DNA of 5,485 bases from Oxalobacteraceae bacterium (GTDB lineage: Bacteria > Pseudomonadota > Gammaproteobacteria > Burkholderiales > Burkholderiaceae_D). The stretch covers positions 1 to 5,485 of the forward strand of contig CANGFL010000113.1 of the NCBI GenBank assembly GCA_947453015.1, given 5' to 3'. The position numbers and the translations under genes were made by a program. The notes beneath the pieces are model-generated. The model did not search any database. It saw only the letters and a list, made by a program, of their open reading frames with translations, and had not been told where the DNA came from. Shown one piece after another: positions 1 to 5,485 of the stretch (positions are counted from its first letter, which is position 1; the number at the start of each line of letters is the position of its first letter).

Positions 1-267
1 CCCGGCCGTAATAACAGCCTGACGTGCGGCGACGACGGCCAGCTGTGAACAACGGTCCAGCCGCCTTAGCTTATTCAAATCAAAATGAGCAAGTGGATTG
101 AAATCGCGCACTTCACAACCCATACGCCCCGCTACCGCATCCGTATCAAAGGCGGTTATGAACGCAGCACCGTTTCGACCTTCCCGGACTGAGCGCGAAA
201 AAGTTGACAGGTCGGCTCCTAGCGCCGACAACACACCGATCCCGGTTACAAATACACGTTCGTTCAC
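1..267 (-). CDS. Beta-ketoacyl-ACP synthase, N-terminal part only (cut by window edge)
   Basis: Reading the minus strand from GTG at 267 gives 89 open codons with no stop before the edge. The product opens with MNERVFVTGIGVLSALGAD, the standard first strand and loop of FabF-type ketosynthases. It continues with an AFDTDAVAGRMGCEVRDFNP segment (39-58), similar in place to the FabF stretch containing FDTSAYA and VKDFN, and LNKLRRLDRCSQLAVVAARQ (65-84), matching the helix before the elbow. The catalytic Cys, His and Lys would be encoded beyond position 1, so activity cannot be judged. The start is well supported: a strong AAGGAGA site sits seven bases ahead and the GTG overlaps the thioesterase stop (GTGA). 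This is the fourth ketosynthase-fold gene in the operon. The ordinary FabF-like N-terminus, longer than that of the 384-residue ketosynthase upstream, suggests a separate subfamily. Confidence 0.85.
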   Translation of the reverse strand, partial: MNERVFVTGIGVLSALGADLSTFSRSVREGRNGAAFITAFDTDAVAGRMGCEVRDFNPLAHFDLNKLRRLDRCSQLAVVAARQAVITAG

Positions 268-734
268 GATATATTCTCCTTGGGTTGGTGTTCGCTGATT
301 TCTTGCTGCCGCTGCAGGGCCTGCTCGATCGCCAGCTTCAGTTCTGCAGGAAGGGAAATCAGCAGCTTGCCATCCGCATTCGTGACAACGGATACCGATT
401 CCCCGGTTGCCAGTAGCCGTTGCGAAGTCTGGTGGCGTACTTCAAATGAAAAATTCATGCGCGCCACGCGCTGGTAATGCAGCACTGCGCTGATTTCTAT
501 TTCATCGCCGTATCGTGCCGACTGCAAGTATCGACAGCCGACTTCAACAATCGGAAAACGATAACCACGGCGTTCAATGGCAGCGACATCAATCCCAATT
601 CCTGACATCAGAGCATCACGAGATTCATTGAACCAGATTAGGTAATTGGGGTGGTATACGACCCCCATCTGGTCCGTTTCGCCATAGCGCACCCGCAATC
701 GGTGCCGCCCCAGAATGGTAGGGTGCTCGTTCAC
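264..734 (-). CDS. Acyl-CoA/acyl-ACP thioesterase, 4HBT/YbgC hotdog family
   Basis: The 156-residue protein is a single hotdog domain of the 4-hydroxybenzoyl-CoA thioesterase/YbgC/FadM type. The signature run is RVRYGETDQMGVVYHPNY (14-31), with Asp21 in the position of the catalytic Asp of that family, followed by the long central helix starting IWFNESRDALM (33-43) and later strands such as YGDEIEISAVL (75-85). Such enzymes hydrolyse acyl thioesters in the cytoplasm. Here it could release the finished chain or clear stalled intermediates from the carrier protein. The N- and C-termini (roughly the last 20 residues, Gln- and Glu-rich) are poorly conserved. The start is GTG at 734, overlapping the previous TGA (GTGA), with only a weak AGGG site ahead. 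Its own TGA overlaps the GTG of the next ketosynthase. Family assignment is firm; substrate is unknown, and a dehydratase-like role for a hotdog protein is less likely given the motif. Confidence 0.88.
   Translation of the reverse strand: MNEHPTILGRHRLRVRYGETDQMGVVYHPNYLIWFNESRDALMSGIGIDVAAIERRGYRFPIVEVGCRYLQSARYGDEIEISAVLHYQRVARMNFSFEVRHQTSQRLLATGESVSVVTNADGKLLISLPAELKLAIEQALQRQQEISEHQPKENIS
275..281 (-). promoter_or_regulatory. Shine-Dalgarno site of the truncated ketosynthase
   Basis: On the minus strand AAGGAGA stands seven bases before the GTG at 267. It is the strongest ribosome-binding site in the window and lies inside the end of the thioesterase gene. It decides the GTG start and suggests that this ketosynthase can be initiated efficiently in its own right as well as by coupling. 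Confidence 0.8.
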
Positions 735-1408
735 GTCAAACTTACCCTAGCATCATGCAAACTCTGCTCTCCTTTGGGGAGCATCACAGTCAGTCGCCTT
801 GACAGAGCAGCTACGGAGTCCGCCTCTGTTGAAACATCGACGTCGCCACTGGCAAACCACGATAAAGGCCTGCCCTCATCAGTGGCCTTAAGCACAGCAA
901 GCTGTAGCCGGCATCGCGGCGCGGTACCAATACCAAGCGCCGTTCGGGAGGGTGTCTCCCAGCAGCCGACTATGCCCATCTCTGCATGCCCTGCCACGAG
1001 CTGAGCAGCACCCTGCTGCAGCGCCTTCAGACCCACATCTATGCCGCCGGTCAGTGTGTAGGTAATGCCCTGGATGACATGGCGTACGCTGACACTTGCC
1101 AACGGCATGGAAGGCAAGGCATGCGCAAATGCCAGTGGCGTGGCTTGATTTTTTAGAAGGCTGTTTTCAAATGCTTCATAGCTATCCATCGCACCAAGGC
1201 GGCAGCCCAGCACGACAGCACAAGAAGCTAACTCAGCCTCATTAATTAGCCCGCATACCAACAAACGCTGCGCACCGATCAACAGCAGACGCGCATCGGT
1301 ATTGATACGGTAGCCTTGACTCCAGTCCACTTCCTGCTGATAGGCGTATGCCAGTTCATCGAGCGACAGATCCACCAGCAAAGTTCCCAGCAAACCAATA
1401 CGCATCAT
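731..1408 (-). CDS. Ketosynthase-like N-terminal-domain protein (putative chain-length factor)
   Basis: This 225-residue protein resembles only the first half of a ketosynthase. Recognisable parts are VVLGCRLGAMDSYEAFENSL (65-84), a short LPSMPLASVSVRHVIQGITY stretch (98-117) and the elbow-like LTGGIDVGLKAL (119-130), followed by AEMGIVGCWE (142-151). In the elbow the catalytic Cys position is filled by about Ile123, and the C-terminal half that would supply both His residues is absent. The family appears to be the stand-alone beta-ketoacyl synthase N-terminal-like type (Pfam PF13723, from memory), some members of which are annotated as chain-length factors in aryl polyene clusters. It is not a decayed remnant: the frame is clean and the next gene overlaps its stop. 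The ATG at 1408 overlaps the preceding TGA (ATGA); the following ATG at 1405 is an equally possible start. A non-catalytic partner of the intact ketosynthase just upstream is the most likely role. Confidence 0.75.
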   Translation of the reverse strand: MMRIGLLGTLLVDLSLDELAYAYQQEVDWSQGYRINTDARLLLIGAQRLLVCGLINEAELASCAVVLGCRLGAMDSYEAFENSLLKNQATPLAFAHALPSMPLASVSVRHVIQGITYTLTGGIDVGLKALQQGAAQLVAGHAEMGIVGCWETPSRTALGIGTAPRCRLQLAVLKATDEGRPLSWFASGDVDVSTEADSVAALSRRLTVMLPKGEQSLHDARVSLT

Positions 1409-2559
1409 TGCGGCACCTGCCTTAGCACAACAGCCGTGTTGGTACCGCCAAATCCGCTGTTAATCGACAGGGCAGTACGAAAATCTCCGCGGCGGGCTTG
1501 GTCGCGCACAAAATCGAAGTCAGTAAATTCTTTGTCTGGGGCGTTAAAGCCCAGTATCGGAGGAACCAGACCGGATTGCAGGTTGAGGATGGTATTGACA
1601 AGTTCAATAGCGCCGGCCGCGCCACACATGTGCCCAGTAATTGGTTTGGTTGAAGTAAGCGGACAATTCGAAACAGCGGAGCCCAACACGCGTTTGATGG
1701 CGAGACATTCCATACGATCGTTCAGACGCGTTCCCGTGCCATGGGCATTAATGAAGCCGGGCGGCGTAGTCAGCTGCGCTGCATTACAGGCACGCCGCAT
1801 TGCGGTCGATGCGCCTGCACCTATGGGGTCAGGGGCGGTCAGATGCACGCCATCCGCACCAAACCCATAGCCTGCCACTTCCGCCAGTGGTCTGGCAGCA
1901 CGCTGTGCTGCATGGGCTTCGGTCTCAAGCAGGATCGCGGCGGCTCCCTCACCTAGCACCAGACCCGATCGATTCCGGTCGAAGGGCCGGCAATGGTCTT
2001 TTGCGAGCGAGCGCAAACTTGCAAAGCCGGCATGCAGAAAAGAGGTCAGTGCATCTGCACCGCAAACCAGTGCCATTCCACCTTGACCACGTAGCAGCTT
2101 ATTTTGCAAACAATTGAAGGCAAGCCCGAACGCAACGGAGGAAGCCGTGCAAGCGGTACTGACCACAGTCAGATCAACCTTGCCGGCATGCTGCCCGATC
2201 AGGTTTTGCGCCATGCGCCACAGCCCGCCAGAATAGGACTTGCCGCTTCGATATTCATGCTGCCATAGATCGAGATGACCATGCGCACTACCGAGGAAGA
2301 CGGGTAATTCCGGCGCTTCTTCCAAGCCTGCCATCGCCAAAGCTTCTGATATTGCAACGGAGAGAAAAGCGTCTGCCCGGGGCAGTGCATCATGCCGCAC
2401 ACTTCGCACCATGCCGGCGACTGCCGTGGCTGGCAGAGTCGGATAGTCAGGACCAAACTCGGCGATACCGCTCAAGCCTCGCTGCAAGGCAGCATCAAGC
2501 GCAGCCACGCCCTCGCCAACGCAAGTGACAGCACCGATACCGGTCACGAAGATGCGCAT
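1405..2559 (-). CDS. Beta-ketoacyl-ACP synthase (active ketosynthase, FabF-like)
   Basis: This 384-residue condensing enzyme has an intact active site: Cys137 in VSTACTASS, His273 in NAHGTGT, Lys305 and His310 in STKPITGHMCGAAGA, and the C-terminal SGFGGTN loop (368-374). It should catalyse decarboxylative Claisen condensation of an acyl chain with malonyl-ACP. It is about 30 residues shorter than E. coli FabF, mainly through a compact N-terminal third. The ATG at 2559 is preferred because GGAG lies eight bases upstream and the protein then opens with the usual MRIFVTGIGAV strand; a further in-frame 68 codons, up to 2763, overlap the transacylase and look nothing like a ketosynthase. It overlaps the transacylase by 16 bases and the downstream half-ketosynthase by ATGA. 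The pairing with that inactive neighbour resembles the ketosynthase plus chain-length-factor pairs of type II polyketide and aryl polyene clusters; the exact pathway is inferred, not shown. Confidence 0.92.
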   Translation of the reverse strand: MRIFVTGIGAVTCVGEGVAALDAALQRGLSGIAEFGPDYPTLPATAVAGMVRSVRHDALPRADAFLSVAISEALAMAGLEEAPELPVFLGSAHGHLDLWQHEYRSGKSYSGGLWRMAQNLIGQHAGKVDLTVVSTACTASSVAFGLAFNCLQNKLLRGQGGMALVCGADALTSFLHAGFASLRSLAKDHCRPFDRNRSGLVLGEGAAAILLETEAHAAQRAARPLAEVAGYGFGADGVHLTAPDPIGAGASTAMRRACNAAQLTTPPGFINAHGTGTRLNDRMECLAIKRVLGSAVSNCPLTSTKPITGHMCGAAGAIELVNTILNLQSGLVPPILGFNAPDKEFTDFDFVRDQARRGDFRTALSINSGFGGTNTAVVLRQVPQ

Positions 2560-3485
2560 AGCGTTTTCTCCAGACTGCGACAACTGGCATCGAATTCCCT
2601 GACTGTTCCGCTGCTGAGGCAAGGCAACGCAGGCTGATTGCGCTGGGCAAGTCCTTTCAGAATGCGACCAGGTCCGACTTCGAGCAATATGTTGGCACCA
2701 AGGGTATACAGGGTTTGGATGGTGCCGGACCAATTCACGGCACTGACCATGTGCGTCGACCATTGAGCCCGAATCAAAGCGGCTGTCATCACAGCTTCGG
2801 CGCTGGCATTGGCAATCAGCGGCCAGGCGGGATCAAACAAAGTGACAGCATCCAGACTACGCGAAAACGCCTCAGCTGCTTTTCCCATCAAGGGTGTGTG
2901 ATAAGGCCCTGCCACATCCAAAATGATGCTGCGTCCGCCTGACTCTGCAATGCTTGAAGCCACACGCTGCAATGAACAACGTAGACCGGACAGCACCACT
3001 TGCGTTGGCGCGTTATGGTTCGCCAACCAGATTTCGTTTTTAAATCCATCCAGAATAATGGCAAGCTCAGCATGATCGATGCCGGACACCGCCATCATGC
3101 AGCCATCGAGTGTGACATTAACTTCATGCATCAAACGACCCCGCTCGATCACCAAAGCCAGCGCCGCATCGAAGGACAACGCCTTGGCAAAACAGGCAGC
3201 AGAAAACTCCCCCAAACTATGGCCGGCTACAAAATCAGGACATAAACCGCGTGCTTCAAAGAGTTCGGCAATGGCGTAACTCAACGCAAAAATAGCGGGC
3301 TGAGCGTAACGTGTTTCTGCCAGAAGGCGTGGCGGCCCCTTCCGCATCAGGCTGCCCAAATCATTCCCGAGGCTACTGCCGGCCTGCTCCAGCCTCAGTC
3401 TGACTGAGGGAAAAGCAGCCCGAAAATCTTCCCCCATGCCGGTGATCTGGGCGCCTTGGCCAGGGAATAAAAAAGCTGGCCTCAC
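2544..3485 (-). CDS. FabD-like malonyl/acyl-CoA:ACP transacylase
   Basis: The 313-residue protein matches the length and landmarks of FabD, which moves malonyl from CoA to the phosphopantetheine arm of an acyl carrier protein. Visible are the N-terminal FLFPGQGAQ (5-13), the nucleophile motif GHSLGE with Ser90, Arg115 in ERGRLM (equivalent to the carboxylate-binding Arg117 of E. coli FabD), the NAPTQVVLSG segment (158-167), the catalytic His196 in AGPYHTPLM and the C-terminal LEVGPGRILKGL (268-279). The conserved Arg favours a dicarboxylic unit, most simply malonyl; the residue before the catalytic His is Tyr, so choice of extender is not settled. It starts with GTG at 3485, overlapping the previous gene's TGA (GTGA), with GAGG ten bases upstream, and ends 16 bases inside the next gene. 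A dedicated copy in the operon suggests a specialised pathway rather than housekeeping fatty acid synthesis, where fabD sits with fabH and fabG. Confidence 0.9.
   Translation of the reverse strand: MRPAFLFPGQGAQITGMGEDFRAAFPSVRLRLEQAGSSLGNDLGSLMRKGPPRLLAETRYAQPAIFALSYAIAELFEARGLCPDFVAGHSLGEFSAACFAKALSFDAALALVIERGRLMHEVNVTLDGCMMAVSGIDHAELAIILDGFKNEIWLANHNAPTQVVLSGLRCSLQRVASSIAESGGRSIILDVAGPYHTPLMGKAAEAFSRSLDAVTLFDPAWPLIANASAEAVMTAALIRAQWSTHMVSAVNWSGTIQTLYTLGANILLEVGPGRILKGLAQRNQPALPCLSSGTVREFDASCRSLEKTLCASS
2568..2572 (-). promoter_or_regulatory. Shine-Dalgarno site of the intact ketosynthase
   Basis: On the minus strand TGGAG lies eight bases before the ATG at 2559, inside the last codons of the transacylase gene. 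It supports the 384-residue start over the 68-codon longer in-frame reading. Confidence 0.75.
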
Positions 3486-4699
3486 CGCTGCACTGCCTCA
3501 CAAACAAACGACGCATTGACGCCATTTACCCAAAAGGCGTTGCAAAGAATAGACTCAACCGCCACCCCAGTTCTCTTGGAAAGCACGACATCGATATCGC
3601 AAGCTGGATCGATTTGTTCGCAGCCTTTTGTTGCAGGTATTACCCCAGTATGCAACGAGCTAAACGCCGCCAACGCATTGAATAAAGCAGCTACGCCCTT
3701 CTGCTCGCCAATTGCGCCACGGATGTTGGTGGTCGCTGGCGTCATCCCACGACCGAATAGGCCCAGAATTGCCTCGGCTTCAGACTGGTCGGCATCTGCA
3801 GTGCAATAGCTGCCAGAGTAAATCAGGTCAACACGACTGCGGCCAGCCATTTGCAAAGCGCTCTCCATGGCATCCTGAATTGCAGGCGCTCCCCTGCCTT
3901 TGCTACCGGTGCCGAATGCATCCGCACGCATTGCCCATCCGGTTAGGCGCATCAGCGGAATGGCGCCACGCGCCTCTGCGTGCTCCCGTGTTTCTAGGAT
4001 CAGTGCTGCCGCACCTTCGCCGATAATGGTGCCGTTATGACGCACATCGAAAGGTCGAATCGCCTCGTCGCCACCATCATTGGGCGTCACAAATCCCAGA
4101 GCCTTAAGTGCCCGATGTCCCATTGACGTCGACTCATCCGATGCGACGACCACCGCAACTGAGGTGTGCCCGAAACAAATCAAATCGGCCGCCATAGCGA
4201 TTGCATGACCGCCCGCTGCCCAACCCATAGGCAATGCCAAAAGAGGACCGCGAAATCCATATTCGATGCTAATAAGGCTGGCCGGCGCATTGAATACACT
4301 TTCCTGAAAACTCAACGGCTCGACACCGCCCAGACCCGTCATCACAATAGCGTTGAGATTTTTTCCGACGACATCATTAGGCCCGTTGCCAGTACCGTAG
4401 ACAACCGAGACTGCATCCTTGTCTACACCTTTGGCTTCAAGCTGTGCATGCGTAATGGCCTGTGCCGCCGCCGCCAGCGCATATTGGGAAATACGAGGTA
4501 CGCGATGCCCTTTCGCTGTGCGCCGAAATCGATTGAGGTCGAAGTCAACAATTTCAGCTGACAAGGGTTTTCCATCTAAACGTTCGCTTCTCAACCATGT
4601 AGTCTGGCTGGCTTGCAATGCCTGCCACAGGTCGGATGGTGAATCGCCAAATCTACCTACTGCTCCCATACCGGAAATGACAATTTCCTGGCTTCTCAT
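3482..4699 (-). CDS. Catalytically dead ketosynthase-fold protein (chain-length-factor-like)
   Basis: This 405-residue protein has full FabF-like length and layout. It begins with EIVISGMGAVGRFG, has a GP-led nucleophile-elbow region (151-167), keeps IRPFDVRHNGTIIGEGAAAL (214-233) and ends with a degenerate version of the GFGGTN loop (WVNGVN, 390-395). Position-by-position comparison with FabF puts Trp160 (TGG, 4220-4222) where the catalytic Cys belongs, Gly296 for the first His, Ala329 for the second His and Thr324 for the conserved Lys. It therefore should not condense acyl chains. By analogy with type II polyketide chain-length factors, which pair with an active ketosynthase, a structural or chain-length-setting role is inferred; the partner may be the intact ketosynthase at 1405-2559 or the one cut at position 1. 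The ATG at 4699 is chosen because it overlaps the upstream TGA (ATGA) and follows GGGAG. A 31-codon extension to 4792 lies inside the GNAT gene and lacks ketosynthase similarity. Confidence 0.85.
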   Translation of the reverse strand: MRSQEIVISGMGAVGRFGDSPSDLWQALQASQTTWLRSERLDGKPLSAEIVDFDLNRFRRTAKGHRVPRISQYALAAAAQAITHAQLEAKGVDKDAVSVVYGTGNGPNDVVGKNLNAIVMTGLGGVEPLSFQESVFNAPASLISIEYGFRGPLLALPMGWAAGGHAIAMAADLICFGHTSVAVVVASDESTSMGHRALKALGFVTPNDGGDEAIRPFDVRHNGTIIGEGAAALILETREHAEARGAIPLMRLTGWAMRADAFGTGSKGRGAPAIQDAMESALQMAGRSRVDLIYSGSYCTADADQSEAEAILGLFGRGMTPATTNIRGAIGEQKGVAALFNALAAFSSLHTGVIPATKGCEQIDPACDIDVVLSKRTGVAVESILCNAFWVNGVNASFVCEAVQR

Positions 4700-5463
4700 A
4701 TTTCTCCCTGCACAGCAGCTTGTATGACCAGAGCGGACAATGCGACATCGGATAACTGCCACGCCTGCTTGTTGAGAAACAGGGATCGCCATGCTTGCCG
4801 TTTAAAAAAACGTTCAGCCAGATAGGGGGTCAGGATGCTTTGTATATTTCCTGCGATAGTCTTGAAATCGTCGTCGCAAATCAGGCGACGGGCCAGATTA
4901 AAAATGAGCAGTTGCACTGCAGCGCCCACCGCTTTCTGATGCACGATTTTTTCATCGAGTGCCTGAAAGCCGAGCTTGCGATATATCGAGCGCACAGAGG
5001 GATAACTCTGGGTGACTAAAAAAGAAGCATCCTTATCAAGGGAAAATTCGATGGCACAGCGCATCAAGCCTTTAATGACATCCTGTCCAAGGCGGTGCTC
5101 TTTTGAAATACTGAAACGTCCAATTTCAATCACCTTGCCATAACCACGGATAGACTGAAGATCGATCGGAGCAGAATGACCGCTCTCGAAAGAGAGTGCC
5201 TGTGATGGTCCGTCCGTCATGCAGGAGATTGTTCCCACCACCTTATTGTCTTGAAAAGCAAGAAAGAATGTTGTTCGCTTCAATCCATCGGCGTCTTCGG
5301 CCATTTTCAATTCAACCAACTGCTCGAGATTTAAATTTTTGGGTCCGTTTCCCGCTTTAATAGCAGGCATCGCTTCGCGTACAAAATGCTGGTAAAACTG
5401 CGCTAGCTGCGATGAGTCATTTGCTATTTGTTGAAAGCGATAGCGGCCGAGATGAAACGACAC
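4696..5463 (-). CDS. GNAT-fold N-acyltransferase, FeeM-like (possible N-acyl amino acid synthase)
   Basis: This 255-residue protein has a GNAT-type core. Strand beta-4 is VIEIGRFSIS (about residues 111-120), followed by a degenerate acyl-donor loop (EHRLGQDVI, 122-130), a helix (131-141) and the motif-B-like YRKLGF (161-166). A C-terminal extension of about 65 residues follows. Classical CoA-dependent GNATs carry R/Q-x-x-G-x-G/A in the loop; here only one glycine remains. That, and the overall layout, resemble FeeM-type N-acyl amino acid synthases and related enzymes that take acyl chains from acyl-ACP. Inferred role: transfer of an acyl chain made by the neighbouring synthases to an amine or amino acid in the cytoplasm. 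It is the first gene of the visible operon, and its TGA overlaps the next gene's ATG (ATGA). The GTG at 5463 has no clear Shine-Dalgarno site and the frame stays open to the window edge, so the true start may lie outside. GNAT fold is fairly sure; substrate is not. Confidence 0.6.
   Translation of the reverse strand: MSFHLGRYRFQQIANDSSQLAQFYQHFVREAMPAIKAGNGPKNLNLEQLVELKMAEDADGLKRTTFFLAFQDNKVVGTISCMTDGPSQALSFESGHSAPIDLQSIRGYGKVIEIGRFSISKEHRLGQDVIKGLMRCAIEFSLDKDASFLVTQSYPSVRSIYRKLGFQALDEKIVHQKAVGAAVQLLIFNLARRLICDDDFKTIAGNIQSILTPYLAERFFKRQAWRSLFLNKQAWQLSDVALSALVIQAAVQGEI
4704..4708 (-). promoter_or_regulatory. Shine-Dalgarno site of the inactive ketosynthase-fold gene
   Basis: On the minus strand GGGAG lies four bases before the ATG at 4699 (five if read as GGAGA). 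The spacing is short but, with the ATGA overlap, it supports this start over the in-frame one at 4792. Confidence 0.65.
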
Positions 5464-5485
5464 AGGTCTGCGCCACGCAGATCCC

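Noticed and set aside
731..1408. Half-length ketosynthase as a frameshifted pseudogene
   Set aside because: No remnant of the C-terminal ketosynthase half follows; the next gene overlaps its stop codon directly, and the 225-residue form matches a known stand-alone family as I recall it.
2560..2763. 68-codon N-terminal extension of the intact ketosynthase
   Set aside because: It lies wholly inside the transacylase gene in another frame, has no ketosynthase similarity, and a good Shine-Dalgarno site precedes the internal ATG at 2559.
4220..4222. Trp160 as a sequencing error for Cys (TGG against TGC or TGT)
   Set aside because: One base change would restore Cys, but both His positions, the Lys and the GFGGTN loop are also replaced, so loss of catalysis does not rest on this codon.
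4700..4792. 31-codon N-terminal extension of the inactive ketosynthase-fold protein
   Set aside because: It overlaps the GNAT gene, does not resemble the family, and the ATG at 4699 has both an ATGA overlap and a GGGAG site.
98..5019. Plus-strand open frames of 65-184 codons and short extra minus-strand frames
   Set aside because: All lie opposite or within well-recognised minus-strand genes, are rich in Arg, Cys, His and Pro typical of shadow frames, and show no recognisable domain.
1..5485. Acyl carrier protein, promoter, terminator, RNA gene, repeat array or mobile element
   Set aside because: No carrier-protein DSL motif was found in any plausible reading frame, and there is no intergenic space for the other elements; nothing repeat-like was seen by eye.

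Overview
The window is a compact, single-strand biosynthetic operon, most likely from a Gram-negative bacterium. My guess is a proteobacterium, perhaps a betaproteobacterium, from the family mix (type II ketosynthases, a YbgC/FadM-type thioesterase, a FeeM-like acyltransferase), the Shine-Dalgarno-led ATG/GTG starts and a G+C content that looks to be in the mid-50s by eye. The sequence does not allow a genus call. Every supportable gene lies on the minus strand, so transcription runs from high to low coordinates.

In transcription order: (1) a GNAT-fold acyltransferase resembling FeeM-type N-acyl amino acid synthases (4696-5463, possibly starting beyond the window edge); (2) a full-length ketosynthase-fold protein that has lost Cys, both His and the Lys of the active site (3482-4699); (3) a FabD-like malonyl/acyl transferase (2544-3485); (4) a catalytically intact beta-ketoacyl-ACP synthase (1405-2559); (5) a 225-residue, ketosynthase-like half protein of the chain-length-factor kind (731-1408); (6) a 4HBT/YbgC-type hotdog thioesterase (264-734); (7) the first 89 codons of another ketosynthase, cut by the window edge (1-267).

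All six gene junctions overlap (ATGA or GTGA four-base overlaps at five of them, 16 bases at the sixth). There is no intergenic DNA between positions 1 and 5463 and no gene-free stretch to describe. No promoter, terminator, RNA gene, repeat, mobile element or CRISPR array was seen; the promoter must lie beyond the high-coordinate edge.

Inferred joint role: a type II (free-standing enzyme) fatty acid/polyketide assembly line with its own malonyl loading enzyme, at least one active elongating ketosynthase, two catalytically dead ketosynthase-fold partners, a thioesterase for release or editing, and a GNAT enzyme that could transfer the finished acyl chain from a carrier protein to an amine. No acyl carrier protein, ketoreductase or dehydratase is present here; the truncated gene at position 1 shows that the operon continues. 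The product is unknown.
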